Below are positions 52,515 to 61,971 of a stretch of 64,000 bases of DNA, in pieces. The DNA comes from Hoeflea prorocentri (lineage in GTDB: Bacteria > Pseudomonadota > Alphaproteobacteria > Rhizobiales > Rhizobiaceae). The notes below the pieces were generated by a model. It saw nothing but the letters and a program-made list of their open reading frames with translations. It made no database searches and was not told the origin of the DNA. The position numbers and the translations under genes are program-made. The DNA lies in contig NZ_JAPJZI010000001.1 in NCBI RefSeq assembly GCF_027944115.1, forward strand, positions 992,001 to 1,056,000, in the 5' to 3' direction. Positions within the stretch are counted from its first letter, which is position 1. Each line of letters opens with the position of its first letter.

Positions 52515-54398
52515 TTATAGCCCGGATGCAGCGTCTTCATATTGGCTGGACAGGGTAAGCCATTGTTCTTCGGCCTCGGCAAGCCTCTTTTGCGCTTCGC
52601 CGCGGTTCTTTGCTTTTCGTGTGGCACCATCCGGATCGCGTTCATAAAGCGACGGGTCGGCAAGCTCCGTGTCCAAAGCCTGAATTTCTTTCTCAAGCCG
52701 CGCCGTCAGCGTCTCGATTTCATTGATCTTTTTCTTCAAGGGCGCCAGCTCCTGGCGCCTTTCGGCGGCGGCCCGTCTCAGATCGGCTTTTGACTGACCG
52801 GTCGCGTTGTCGCGCGCCCTGGCCTTGCGTGAGTTGCCGCCAAGGATCAGTGTCCGATAATCGTCGAGGTCGCCTTCATAGGATTTGACCGTGGCATCGC
52901 CCACCAGCCACAGCCGATCGGCCGTTGCCTCGATGAGGTGTTGATCGTGCGAGATCAGAATCACCGCGCCTTCGAAGGTGTTGAGGGCATCAATCAGAGC
53001 GGCGCGGCTGTCGATATCCAGATGGTTGGTCGGCTCGTCCAGTATAAGCAGGTTCGGGCCGTCAAATGCCGCAAGACCCATCAGCAGGCGGGCCTTTTCA
53101 CCCCCCGACAGGTCGCGGGCGGCGGTGTCCATCTTTTCGGTTGAAAGGCCCATCTGCGCGACCCGTGAGCGCAATTGCGCCTCCGTCGCGTCCGGCAACA
53201 GCTTGCGTACATGTTCGACCGCACTGTCGGCGGGCCTTAGATCATCCAGCTGATGCTGGGCGAAATAACCGATCTTGAGGTGCGCAGCCCGGGTCATCGA
53301 GCCTGCTTCCGTCGCCAGTTTGCCTGATATCAGCTTGGCGAAGGTGGATTTTCCGTTTCCGTTGGCGCCAAGAAGGGCGATCCGGTCGTCATTGTCGATG
53401 CGCAGATCAAGCCTGGACAGGATTGGCTCACCCGGTGTGTATCCCACCGATGCCTTCTCCAGGGCGATGATCGGCGATGCCGGTTGTTTGGCCGGTTTTG
53501 GAAATGCGAAACCCTGGACGTGGTCATCAACGACCGCCGATATATTGCCGAGGCGTTCGATGGCTTTGAGGCGGGACTGCGCCTGCCGGGCTTTCGAGGC
53601 CTTGTAACGGAAGCGTTCGACAAAGGCTTCCATGTGCTTTCGCTTGGCGAGCATCTTTTCGCGGGCCTTGGTCTGCAGCGTCAGTGCTTCGGCGCGCTGG
53701 CGTTCGAACTGATCGAACGGGCCGCGATAGAAGCTCAGCCCTTTTTGCTGAAGGTGAACGATCGAGTTGACGGCGCGGTTCAACAGGTCGCGGTCGTGGC
53801 TGATGATGATGACCGTATGTGGATAGCGTCTGACATAATCCTCAAGCCACAGAGTGCCTTCCAGGTCGAGATAGTTGGTCGGCTCGTCCAGGAGCAGAAG
53901 ATCGGGCTGGGCGAAGAGCACTGCGGCCAGCGCGACCCGCATGCGCCAGCCGCCGGAAAAGCTTGCCGCCGGTCTTTGCTGGGCTTCGTTGTCGAAACCG
54001 AGACCGGATAGAATGCTGGCCGCGCGTGACTCGGCCGAATGGGAATCGATATCGGTCAACCGTGTCTGGATGTCGGCAATGCGATGCGGGTCGGTTGCCG
54101 TTTGTGCCTCCGCCAGGAGGGCTACGCGCTCCTCATCGGCCCGCAAAACGATATCGATCAGCGGCTCATCCGTTCCCGGCGCTTCCTGAGCGACCTGTCC
54201 GATGCGGCAGTTCTTCTTCAGGCTGACCGAGCCGGTTTCCGATGAAAGGTCACCGCAGATCACCTTGAACAGGGTGGATTTGCCGGTGCCGTTGCGGCCG
54301 ACCAGTCCTGCCTTTGTTCCCTCCGGCAGGGTCAGCGACGCGTGGTCGATCAGCAGGCGCCCGGCAATGCGCACGGAAAGGTCGGTTATCGTCAGCAT
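52515..54398 (-). CDS. ABC-F family ATP-binding protein
   Basis: 627 residues, no membrane segment. Two ABC cassettes: LVGRNGTGKSTLFKVICGDL, FSGGWRMRVALAAVL and LLLLDEPTNYLDLEGTLWLE in the first; LLGANGNGKSTFAKLISGKL, LSGGEKARLLMGLAA and ILDEPTNHLDIDSRAAL in the second. The inter-domain linker (PtIM-like, ~235-290) and a C-terminal coiled coil (LKKKINEIETLTARLEKEIQ) match the YheS/Uup type. ABC-F proteins work on the ribosome, not in transport. A housekeeping gene. Confidence 0.95.
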   Translation of the reverse strand: MLTITDLSVRIAGRLLIDHASLTLPEGTKAGLVGRNGTGKSTLFKVICGDLSSETGSVSLKKNCRIGQVAQEAPGTDEPLIDIVLRADEERVALLAEAQTATDPHRIADIQTRLTDIDSHSAESRAASILSGLGFDNEAQQRPAASFSGGWRMRVALAAVLFAQPDLLLLDEPTNYLDLEGTLWLEDYVRRYPHTVIIISHDRDLLNRAVNSIVHLQQKGLSFYRGPFDQFERQRAEALTLQTKAREKMLAKRKHMEAFVERFRYKASKARQAQSRLKAIERLGNISAVVDDHVQGFAFPKPAKQPASPIIALEKASVGYTPGEPILSRLDLRIDNDDRIALLGANGNGKSTFAKLISGKLATEAGSMTRAAHLKIGYFAQHQLDDLRPADSAVEHVRKLLPDATEAQLRSRVAQMGLSTEKMDTAARDLSGGEKARLLMGLAAFDGPNLLILDEPTNHLDIDSRAALIDALNTFEGAVILISHDQHLIEATADRLWLVGDATVKSYEGDLDDYRTLILGGNSRKARARDNATGQSKADLRRAAAERRQELAPLKKKINEIETLTARLEKEIQALDTELADPSLYERDPDGATRKAKNRGEAQKRLAEAEEQWLTLSSQYEDAASGL

Positions 54399-54439
54399 AG
54401 GGCTTATTGGATCGGGCGCGGCCCGAACGCAAGAAAAAA

Positions 54440-55342
54440 CTAGGCGCTGGTGCGAGTGGCAAATTCTGTCGCGTAATGATCACGCTGCAGCCTTGCCGCC
54501 GTCACGGCATTGCGCAGCAGCATGGCCACCGTTACCGGCCCGACACCGCCGGGAACGGGCGTGATCCAGCCGGCAACCTCCGAGCAACTGTCGAAATCCG
54601 CATCGCCAACCACCTTCGGCCCGTCCGGCCCGTCGATCTGGTTGATGCCGATATCGATCAGGACAGCGCCCGGTTTCAGCATATTTGCCGTGACGAGACC
54701 CGGCTTGCCGACGGCGACGAAAACCGCATCGGCCGAGCGCGAATGCATGGCGATGTTGCGCGTTTCATGGTGGCAGACGGTAACGGTCGCGCCTTGCGCC
54801 ATCAGCAGAAAGGCGATTGGTTTGCCGACAATGGCGGAATGGCCGATGACGGTCACCTCCAGCCCTTCAAGGTTTACCCCGGTTGCCTTCAGAAGTTCCA
54901 CGGCGGCAACGGCTGTGCAGGGTCCCATCTTCAGGTCGTTGTAGACGATGTCGCCGATATTGGACGGGTGCATGCCCTCGACATCCTTGAGCGGATGCAC
55001 GGTGCGCTGAAGGCGCCGCTCGGTCAGATGTTTCGGGGTCGGGCGCTGGATGATGATACCCGTGACGCGCGGATCCGTGTTGAGACCCTGAATGATGCCG
55101 ACAAGCTCATCGCGGCTGATGTCGGACTGATAATTGCGGGCTTCAAATTCAATGCCCACCTTTTCGGCAGCGCGCTGCTGGTTGCGCACATAAAGGGCCG
55201 AGGCGTCCACATCTCCGATCGAAATGGATACCAGCTTGATCGGCCAACCTTCCTTCTTGAGGGCTTCAACGTCCTTTGAGACGGTTTCGCGAATGCCGGC
55301 TGCAATGGACCTGCCATCGAGCAATTTGTGTGCATGGGACAT
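54440..55342 (-). CDS. folD: Divergent FolD-like methylene-THF dehydrogenase lacking the catalytic lysine
   Basis: 300 residues from the ATG at 55,342 (frame open to 55,438). FolD fold: IQRPTPKHLTERRL, HPLKDVEGMHPSNIGDIVYN, VTVIGHSAIVGKPIAFLLMA for NADP, LIDIGINQIDGP and VPGGVGPVTVAMLL. Deviations: in place of YVxxK the protein has Y51-V-R-N-Q55, and PCTP reads PCTA. The lysine (K56 in human, K54 in E. coli) is needed for cyclohydrolase activity; the human K56Q variant is reported to retain dehydrogenase only. So this protein may oxidise methylene-THF to methenyl-THF without hydrolysing it. It could serve the one-carbon pathway of region 1; 41 kb separate them. Confidence 0.85.
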   Translation of the reverse strand: MSHAHKLLDGRSIAAGIRETVSKDVEALKKEGWPIKLVSISIGDVDASALYVRNQQRAAEKVGIEFEARNYQSDISRDELVGIIQGLNTDPRVTGIIIQRPTPKHLTERRLQRTVHPLKDVEGMHPSNIGDIVYNDLKMGPCTAVAAVELLKATGVNLEGLEVTVIGHSAIVGKPIAFLLMAQGATVTVCHHETRNIAMHSRSADAVFVAVGKPGLVTANMLKPGAVLIDIGINQIDGPDGPKVVGDADFDSCSEVAGWITPVPGGVGPVTVAMLLRNAVTAARLQRDHYATEFATRTSA

Positions 55343-55514
55343 TATCCGGAAATTCCTTCTGCCGGGTGATGCGGTTGCATGAACTGCGCAATAGGCAAAT
55401 TGCAATGCGGCGTAAACCGAAAAAGGCACGGCCCACACCGCGATGTGTTGAATGCCGTGGCAAAACCGGCAAAATGCCGCCGAATTTCTTCTTTCGGATT
55501 TCTCGGAGCATTTG

Positions 55515-56207
55515 ATGACAATTACACTCTATGAACTCACCGGACGCGACACGGAGCGGCCGTTCAGCCCCCATTGCTGGAAAACGGTTATGGCCCTTGC
55601 GCACAAAGGCCTGACCTATGAGCGCTCCGCTGTGCCGTTTACCGAGGTTCCGAACGTCGAAAACGGGATCGGCAAGACGGTGCCGGTGCTGCGCGATGGC
55701 GAGCATGTCGTTTCCGATTCATTCGATATCGCGCTTTATCTTGATGAAGCCTACCCGGACAGGCCAACGCTTTTTGGCGGCGAGGGCGGTGTTGCCCTGT
55801 CGCGCTTTATCGAAGCCTGGAGCGCGACCCAGATATCAGCGACGATATTCGGTGCCTTGCTGCTCGACATCCATTCCATGCTTGAGCCGGTAGATCAGGA
55901 CTACTTCCGCAGGAGCAGGGAAGCGCGTCTCGGCAAGTCACTGGAAGATGTTGTGGGTGCGAGTCCGGACAAGGTCAAGGAGCTTGCAAACAGGCTCGAT
56001 CCGTTACGCTTGATGCTCAAGCGTCAGCCCTTTATCGGCGGGGATCAGCCGTTGTTTGCTGACTATATCGTGTTCGGGATTTTGCAGTGGGCCCGCATAT
56101 GTTCGCCCATTCAGCTGCTGCAGCCGGATGATCAGGTCACCGCATGGTTTGAGCGCTGTCTCGACCTGCATGGCGGCGTTGGGCGGTCGGTCGCCGCGGC
56201 TGCCTGA
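55515..56207 (+). CDS. Glutathione S-transferase family protein (beta-etherase-like N-terminus)
   Basis: 230 residues from the ATG at 55,515. The N-terminal segment TLYELTGRDTERPFSPHCWK, then TVMALAHKGLTYERSAVPFT, is closest in my memory to LigE/LigF beta-etherase-type GSTs. VPVLRDGEHVVSDSFDIALY and LFADYIVFGILQWARICSPI complete the two domains. Substrate unknown. It is divergent from folD and upstream of ndk, in the same direction and 92 bases apart. Confidence 0.85.
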   Translation: MTITLYELTGRDTERPFSPHCWKTVMALAHKGLTYERSAVPFTEVPNVENGIGKTVPVLRDGEHVVSDSFDIALYLDEAYPDRPTLFGGEGGVALSRFIEAWSATQISATIFGALLLDIHSMLEPVDQDYFRRSREARLGKSLEDVVGASPDKVKELANRLDPLRLMLKRQPFIGGDQPLFADYIVFGILQWARICSPIQLLQPDDQVTAWFERCLDLHGGVGRSVAAAA

Positions 56208-56299
56208 CCGGCGGGTGAGGGGAGACCCTTGTGTTGCCTTTCCAGCAAGGCTATAGAGCCGGCAAATCTCCCGCGAATATGACAAAGGATAAGCAGATC

Positions 56300-56722
56300 A
56301 TGGCGATCGAACGCACCTTCTCGATGATCAAACCCGACGCGACAAAGCGCAACCTGACCGGCGACATTACCAAGATGCTGGAAGATGCCGGACTGCGGGT
56401 CGTGGCCTCCAAACGCGTCTGGATGAGCCTGCGCGAAGCCGAGGGCTTTTACGCCGTTCATAAAGAACGTCCTTTCTTTGGCGAACTGACCGAATTCATG
56501 TCCTCAGGTCCGACAATCGTTCAGGTGCTTGAGGGCGAGAATGCCATCGCCAAGAACCGCGAAGTCATGGGCGCGACCAACCCGGCCGATGCCGCGGATG
56601 GCACAATCCGCAAAAAGCATGCCCTGTCCATCGGCGAGAACTCCGTGCACGGCTCGGACGCGCCGGAAACCGCGGCAGAAGAAATTGCCTACTGGTTCTC
56701 CGGAACGGAAATCGTCGGCTGA
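56300..56722 (+). CDS. ndk: Nucleoside diphosphate kinase
   Basis: 140 residues from the ATG at 56,300, the full family length. [20 protein letters not shown] opens the fold, and the phosphorylated His117 lies in [19 protein letters not shown]. It balances NTP pools by phosphate transfer from ATP. A strong terminator follows. Confidence 0.98.
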   Translation: MAIERTFSMIKPDATKRNLTGDITKMLEDAGLRVVASKRVWMSLREAEGFYAVHKERPFFGELTEFMSSGPTIVQVLEGENAIAKNREVMGATNPADAADGTIRKKHALSIGENSVHGSDAPETAAEEIAYWFSGTEIVG

Positions 56723-56745
56723 TCCAAAGTCGCGGATCCGACAAT

Positions 56746-56787
56746 CAAGGCCGCCGCCTCAGAGAGGCCGGCGGCCTTTTTATTGGT
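56746..56787 (+). terminator. Rho-independent terminator of ndk
   Basis: AAGGCCGCCGCCTC and the complementary AGGCCGGCGGCCTT around a short loop form a long GC stem, followed by TTTTTATT, 30 bases past the ndk stop. Confidence 0.9.
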
Positions 56788-57222
56788 TTGCATCGGTGAT
56801 GCGGTTCCGCATGTCCGTGAAAGAACACACACCAGCGCGTGAACACCGGTCCATAGCCTGAGATGTTCCGACGTCCGGCTTATTCCCAAGCCTCATTGAA
56901 ATACCTTTGGTAATGTTCTAGGAGATCCGGAACAGAACCTGCCTGTCATATCGAAGGAACGATGCCGATCCGGCCGTGCTGCAATCGCATGCGCTGGAGC
57001 CTGAACAAAACCGAGACACACATATCCACATATTTCGATGGAAGCGGCCTGCTCAGCTTGTCACTTCCGAAAGGAAATTCGCGCCTGACATATGGCGTGA
57101 GGGTTGGGATGTGTCTTGTTGTGTTTGTGCGGGTTGAACCCAGGTCCGGCATATTCTCCGATCCACCTCAAATCCCTACAGATGTCCAAGACCATGCCGC
57201 CTGCATTCGACCGGAGGCCGAC
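56788..57222. other. Gene-free stretch, with open upstream extension of the next gene
   Basis: 435 bases. The next gene's frame is open to 56,962, but that extension has no family resemblance or ribosome site, so I place it here. I see no other supported signal. Confidence 0.4.
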
Positions 57223-58044
57223 ATGCATGTCGAGCATAATCAAAAGATCGCCCTGTGCGAGTTTGGCGAAGAGTTGGGGTTAATCGCTCCCGAAACCAGA
57301 AACCGTCAGGACAAACAGAAAAAAGTTGAACAAATTCTATCGTTTGTTGAGGAAATTGCGACAGTTTCACGACACTATTCCAAAAGCAAACCACTTCAGC
57401 TTGTCGACGGGGCCGCGGGAAGCTGCGCTCTTGGTTTCTTCATCTATCACTATTATCACGGGTTGATCGGGCGCTCCGTCCAGGTCAAGTCCATCGACAC
57501 AAACGCGGCCCTTATGCAAAAGGCTGCGAACACTGCACACCGTCTTGGTTTCTCGGGGATGGATTTTCAGAATGGCGATGTTCTGGATCTTGAAACACAG
57601 GTACAACCGGATGTCGTCTGTGGGCTTCATGCCTGTGATCTCGCGACGGACAAGGTCATCGCCCTCGGGGTCCGTACAGGCGCGCGCAATATCCTGTCGG
57701 TATCTTGCTGTCAGCACAGCTTTCGAAAGAAGATGACATTCGCCCCGGAGCTCAGATTTTTTACGGAGCATCGGATCTATCGTGACCGGATGACTTACAT
57801 GGTCGCTGACAGCATGCGCGCGCTTCTTCTTGAGATGGTCGGATACAGGGCCAGCGTCGTGGAGTTTGTATCCTCGCGCGCCACCGACAAGAATGCGATG
57901 TTGCGCGCTGCGCGCACCAACCTGCCAGCCTCGCGATCAGCAATCGAAGGCTATCTGCGTCTGCGGGACGCATATCGCACAGCGCCTCGTCTTGAGGACT
58001 ACCTTTTCGCATTTGGCCGTCTGCCCGAGGCTGTTCGAACATGA
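57223..58044 (+). CDS. Methyltransferase-like protein (Methyltransf_32 type)
   Basis: 273 residues from the ATG at 57,223 (MHVEHNQKIALCEFGEELGL); the start is uncertain. A SAM-binding Rossmann part shows LQLVDGAAGSCALGFFIYHY, VQVKSIDTNAALMQKAANTA and VVCGLHACDLATDKVIALGV, with NILSVSCCQHSFRKKMTF after it. The pattern GLHACDLATD and the SCCQH segment are those of a class I methyltransferase family whose substrate is unknown (PF13679). No neighbour explains it. Confidence 0.65.
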   Translation: MHVEHNQKIALCEFGEELGLIAPETRNRQDKQKKVEQILSFVEEIATVSRHYSKSKPLQLVDGAAGSCALGFFIYHYYHGLIGRSVQVKSIDTNAALMQKAANTAHRLGFSGMDFQNGDVLDLETQVQPDVVCGLHACDLATDKVIALGVRTGARNILSVSCCQHSFRKKMTFAPELRFFTEHRIYRDRMTYMVADSMRALLLEMVGYRASVVEFVSSRATDKNAMLRAARTNLPASRSAIEGYLRLRDAYRTAPRLEDYLFAFGRLPEAVRT

Positions 58045-58068
58045 TGGAATTCCAGGCAGGGAATGCCA

Positions 58069-58109
58069 GAAGGCCGGGCCGGATTTGAACCGCAAATCGG
58101 CCCACCTTC
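58069..58109 (+). other. Stem-loop after the methyltransferase gene
   Basis: GAAGG/CCTTC outside and GGGCCG-ATTTG/CAAAT-CGGCCC inside, with one bulged G and loop AACCG. There is no T-run, so it may be an RNA-stabilising end or a decayed terminator. Confidence 0.5.
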
Positions 58110-58376
58110 ATTCAAGCAGCCCATCGGATCGGGGCAAAGATACGCGATGTTCAACACAGGCTGTTGAATGTCAGTTGACTTTGACATCCGCTTCATAGAC
58201 GGACCTCCCGCTTTCGACCCAAGCCCGCTGTCGATAGGTTTCTTCTTAAACATTGGAGAAAGTGATCATCTGCAAACAGCGGCTGGAACGGCCTGATTTC
58301 AGCCCGTCATTTTCACGGTAGGGAATACCTCTTCAAATACTTCACTGCGTTGACCAGCAGTGCTCTCCGAGTGTGT
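58110..58376. other. Gene-free stretch between convergent genes
   Basis: About 270 bases between the methyltransferase and the AraC regulator; no gene, repeat or RNA that I can support. A tRNA-like T-loop string nearby is part of the hairpin just upstream. Confidence 0.4.
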
Positions 58377-59297
58377 TCATCGTCCGAAATCTGCACGATA
58401 GGCACGTGGTGTTGTCCCCACCAATCTGGTGAACGAGCGGGTAAAATGTGCCTGGTCACAATAGCCGGACAGGAAACCGATCTCGGCCAGCTCCCGCGCC
58501 GGCTCATTGCAGAGATACCTGGCCGCAGTCTGAAGTCGGGCCTCGGCGATCAGTCGCGAAAACGACGTTGAGTTCTCAGTTAAGCGGCGCTGTAAGGTGC
58601 GTCGGGAAGCCCCCGCTTCGGCACAGAGGTCTGTGAGAGTCCAACGGCGCAACGGGTCTGAGGCGACGCGATGGCGTAGGTTTTCGACCAAGCCTTCATG
58701 TGGTGCCTCTGGCGCCATTGCCGACTGGCCATCGAACGGCGCACCGCTCAGGACGATTTGTTGATGTGCGCCAACAGCACCGGGGTCATGCCAAATACCC
58801 GCGTTCCGCAAGACCTTGCCCTCACTCGCACACAGATCGACTGGGGCAGAGGTTACGATTTCGCACAGCACGGTCAGCACCGCCATAACAAGAAGCGTCT
58901 CGACCTCGGTTGGCGGCGCATGGCCATCGCGTGCGCGGTGGCGCAGACCAAACGTGGTCTGCCCCTGATTTTCGACCTGTATCTCGTGACGGCCGTGGCT
59001 GAATTTTTCAAGCCGCCGCCAGCGATCCAGCAAATCCGAAATGCTACGGGCTTTCAGGAGCGCTTGAGCGACCGGTTCAGGCGGCATGTCGCGCGCTGCA
59101 TCTGCAATTGTCAGAACTGCGATCCTGCCGTGCTCGGCCATGACCGCCTCAAGCAGTTCGCGCTTGGCCGTCCGCGAAACCCGAGCGCCCGTTGGCGGGC
59201 GAACCGGCACCGGAATGCCCTGCTGCGCCAGCCCTGCTGCGACCAGCCGGATCATCGTCGCCGATGCAAAATCCTCATTTTTTGAGTTCGCGGTCAT
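58377..59297 (-). CDS. AraC family transcriptional regulator
   Basis: 306 residues. The N-terminal ~200 residues are a divergent sensor region of the arabinose-binding AraC_binding_2/DUF type. The C-terminal double helix-turn-helix shows WTLTDLCAEAGASRRTLQRR, FSRLIAEARLQTAARYLCNE, ELAEIGFLSGYCDQAHFTRS and PRAYRADFGR. It is the last gene of an operon with a molybdenum hydroxylase and a methyltransferase; four-base overlaps connect all four genes. It probably regulates that operon. Confidence 0.9.
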   Translation of the reverse strand: MTANSKNEDFASATMIRLVAAGLAQQGIPVPVRPPTGARVSRTAKRELLEAVMAEHGRIAVLTIADAARDMPPEPVAQALLKARSISDLLDRWRRLEKFSHGRHEIQVENQGQTTFGLRHRARDGHAPPTEVETLLVMAVLTVLCEIVTSAPVDLCASEGKVLRNAGIWHDPGAVGAHQQIVLSGAPFDGQSAMAPEAPHEGLVENLRHRVASDPLRRWTLTDLCAEAGASRRTLQRRLTENSTSFSRLIAEARLQTAARYLCNEPARELAEIGFLSGYCDQAHFTRSFTRLVGTTPRAYRADFGR

Positions 59298-59905
59298 TCA
59301 GCCACTTTTTCCCTTCGCAATTCATAGACCCAAGCGGGTGGGATGTTAAAGGGGACGAAGGCGATCCGGCGAGTAACAATGCCAAGATGATCGAGTATCG
59401 CGCCTGGCACAGGGCAACGCCAGCCATAGGTGAAAAGGCGAAAGCTGCCACCGGGCCGAAGGCTGGCGAAGCTTCCCGCCAGGATGCGAAACACCTTGCC
59501 GTGCGGCATGGACAGCAGCGGCAAGCCGCAGATGACCACGTTAGCCGGGACGCCAAAGAGATTGAGGTGCCGGATGCGCGCTGCGTCTGCGCAGATTACC
59601 GTTGCCGCAGGATATCGGGCGGCCAGTGCGGAGGCAAATCCGCTGCTGGCCTCTATCGCCGCGATGCGACTATCCGGAATTCCGCGGGCAAGCAGGGCGG
59701 ATGTGAACACACCCGTTCCAGGACCGAGTTCAATCACGGGTCCATCTGATGCCGAGAGCCCATTTGTGATCGCGCGAGCCAGACCAGAGCTTGAGGGTGC
59801 GACAGCGCCGACCTTAAGTGGGGCTTTCATCCACTCGCGCCCGAAGCTGGACGCGGGCAGGCGGCCTGTCGCTGCATCTCCTTTAAAGAGAGTGCTCCAT
59901 GTCAT
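59294..59905 (-). CDS. SAM-dependent methyltransferase (phospholipid N-methyltransferase-like)
   Basis: 203 residues. SFGREWMKAPLKVGAVAPSS and GPVIELGPGTGVFTSALLAR are the opening motifs of PmtA-type enzymes that methylate phosphatidylethanolamine. NVVICGLPLLSMPHGKVFRI carries the post-motif of that group. It overlaps both the hydroxylase subunit upstream and the AraC gene downstream (ATGA), an unusual gene order. Lipid or small-molecule substrate unknown. Confidence 0.82.
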   Translation of the reverse strand: MTWSTLFKGDAATGRLPASSFGREWMKAPLKVGAVAPSSSGLARAITNGLSASDGPVIELGPGTGVFTSALLARGIPDSRIAAIEASSGFASALAARYPAATVICADAARIRHLNLFGVPANVVICGLPLLSMPHGKVFRILAGSFASLRPGGSFRLFTYGWRCPVPGAILDHLGIVTRRIAFVPFNIPPAWVYELRREKVAE

Positions 59906-61971
59906 GCCGCAAACTCCTCTGCCTGCACCGGAAAGCGCGTGGGCCTGACGCCGGTGGCTGCGCGGATCGCATTGGCGATGGCGCCCGGGCCAGCGACAAT
60001 GACGGTCTCACCTGCACCCGCGGGCGGCAGGTCGCTGGTTATCAGGTCCACGTGAAGCGGTGGTACCTCCGATAGGGCAGGAATCGGAATGTCGTTGAAG
60101 TTTTCCGCGACGACACGACCCGTTTCGATCGGCAGGTCATCGGACAGGATCATTCCGATGCTCCAGACCAGGTTGCCTTCGCATTGTGCGCGCACCTGAT
60201 CCGGGTTGATCACCAGTCCGCAATCGTGAACACACCAAAGCCGGGTCACACGAACATAACCTGACGGATCAATCGCCACGTCCGCAACGACTGCGGCGTA
60301 GCTGTTTTCTTTATAAATGCCACAGGCAATGCCTCGACCGGTCCGTATGCGATTTTTGATCGATGCCGCCTTGCCCGGCCAGTTTGCCGTTTTGCCTACC
60401 CGTCGCAATACATTGGCGAGGCGGGGATCACGTATATGGGCAAGGCGGAACGCAAGTGGATCGGCACCTGCTGCAATCGCAGCTTCGTCCATGGCGCTTT
60501 CAACCGCCAGGCAGTTTGGTCCCGCACCCAATCCGCGCCATGGGCCGGAGTGGACTGGCAGCCGGATCATATCGTATGCCGCATGGGCGCGGTCCACCGC
60601 ATAGGGGATCCGCATCCCTCTGGCGACACCCGGATCGCCTGCGACAAAATCAGTGGCCTTCTGCATCCAGGCCGGCATGCCCGCTGACGTGAATATGATG
60701 TGCGAAGATACCTGCTGGTGTTCCCAATCCGTGATCCGACTTTCCGAAACCCGCAGGCGCAGCCGGTGCGAGGAAGGGGGTCGGTGAAAGCCAAAGGCAA
60801 GCTCTTGCGCTCGCGTCCACTGGACTTTAACCGGCGCGCCGACGGCCTGCGCCAGAGCCGCCGCCTCGATTTCCGCGCGGCACAACACCTTTCCGCCGAA
60901 GGCTCCACCAATCCGCATGCTTTGGACCGTCACAGCATCTTGTTCTAGCCTGAAATGACCGGCCAGTTCATCGCGGACATAAAATGCATCCTGGGTGCCG
61001 GTCCAGACTTTCAGCCGCCCATCGTTCCACTCCGCCACCGCGGCACGGGGTTCGATCTGTGCATGAGGCGCGAAGGAAAGGTCTAACCTCAGGTTGATAT
61101 CCCACGATGTCCCGTCGACAGGATCATCCATTACCCGGTTGCCGAGTTTGCCCTTGCTGAGTGTGGTGTCAATGTCGATGGTCTGAGCAATGTTTGAAAA
61201 TGTCGGGTGGCAGTCGATCTGCCAGTTGACCGCCAGGGCCTCTGCGATCTGGTCCAGGGCGGCGGGTCGCTCGGCGACGATCCCAAGCCCCTCAGCCAGT
61301 CCGTTCGGGTGACCGCAGTCTTCGACAATAGCAACAAAGCCCGGGATTGTTTCGGCGGCAATTCTGTCCCAGCCTGTTGCCCGTGATCCAACCTCGGGCG
61401 AGACCGGCGCACGCAGCACCCGTCCGTGAAGTAAGCCCGGGCGAGCGACATCCGCCGCATAGAGTGCGGACCCGGTCACGATGTCCCGTCCCTGCGCAAG
61501 CTCGGGCGAAGCGCCGATCAAACCTCCTCTTTGGAGCGCCCTGAGCGTACTCACCGGTCGGGGCGTCACTTCCACGTGACCTTCCAGGCGACCAGCTTCC
61601 AGCGCATCCCGAAGACTTGCACAGGCTTGTGCCAGAGGTTCAGAGAACTCTGCTACGGATTCGCTGCCCACCGTCGCTTTGACGGGAGACAATGAGGTGT
61701 CGTGGAGGGCAAGCTGGACGGCTTCCCACTCTACCCCAAGTTCGGCGCATGCGATTTGTTTGAACGCGGTGGCAACATTCTGTCCCATCTCAGCCCTTGG
61801 CAAGGTCAAAACAAACAGACCTTCCCGGTGGGAGATCCAGCCAAACGCTGCATCTAGATTCGGCTCGGGTCGCTTTGGTATGACAGGGACGTGGCTCCAT
61901 GTCGTGATGCCAGCGCCAATCAGTGCAACCAGCCCGCCACCTGCGGTGGCAAGAAACGTTCTCCGCCGCAT
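59902..61971 (-). CDS. Xanthine dehydrogenase-family molybdopterin subunit (IorB-like)
   Basis: 689 residues from the ATG at 61,971, sharing one base with the stop of the small subunit (TGATG). [20 protein letters not shown] is a twin-arginine-like signal. Molybdopterin motifs: MRIGGAFGGKVLCRAEIEAA, GPWRGLGAGPNCLAVESAMD and the active-site glutamate near the end in PAGAGETVIVAGP. It resembles IorB/aldehyde oxidase large subunits, periplasmic or membrane-associated. The substrate (N-heterocycle or aldehyde) is not readable. The moaD/moaE genes at 63 kb help make its cofactor. Confidence 0.9.
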   Translation of the reverse strand: MRRRTFLATAGGGLVALIGAGITTWSHVPVIPKRPEPNLDAAFGWISHREGLFVLTLPRAEMGQNVATAFKQIACAELGVEWEAVQLALHDTSLSPVKATVGSESVAEFSEPLAQACASLRDALEAGRLEGHVEVTPRPVSTLRALQRGGLIGASPELAQGRDIVTGSALYAADVARPGLLHGRVLRAPVSPEVGSRATGWDRIAAETIPGFVAIVEDCGHPNGLAEGLGIVAERPAALDQIAEALAVNWQIDCHPTFSNIAQTIDIDTTLSKGKLGNRVMDDPVDGTSWDINLRLDLSFAPHAQIEPRAAVAEWNDGRLKVWTGTQDAFYVRDELAGHFRLEQDAVTVQSMRIGGAFGGKVLCRAEIEAAALAQAVGAPVKVQWTRAQELAFGFHRPPSSHRLRLRVSESRITDWEHQQVSSHIIFTSAGMPAWMQKATDFVAGDPGVARGMRIPYAVDRAHAAYDMIRLPVHSGPWRGLGAGPNCLAVESAMDEAAIAAGADPLAFRLAHIRDPRLANVLRRVGKTANWPGKAASIKNRIRTGRGIACGIYKENSYAAVVADVAIDPSGYVRVTRLWCVHDCGLVINPDQVRAQCEGNLVWSIGMILSDDLPIETGRVVAENFNDIPIPALSEVPPLHVDLITSDLPPAGAGETVIVAGPGAIANAIRAATGVRPTRFPVQAEEFAA

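Noticed and set aside
58081-58103. tRNA-like T-loop string on the minus strand, suggesting a tRNA fragment or attachment site
   Set aside because: The bases form an inverted-repeat hairpin; the T-stem pairs only in part, and no acceptor or anticodon arm can be built around it.
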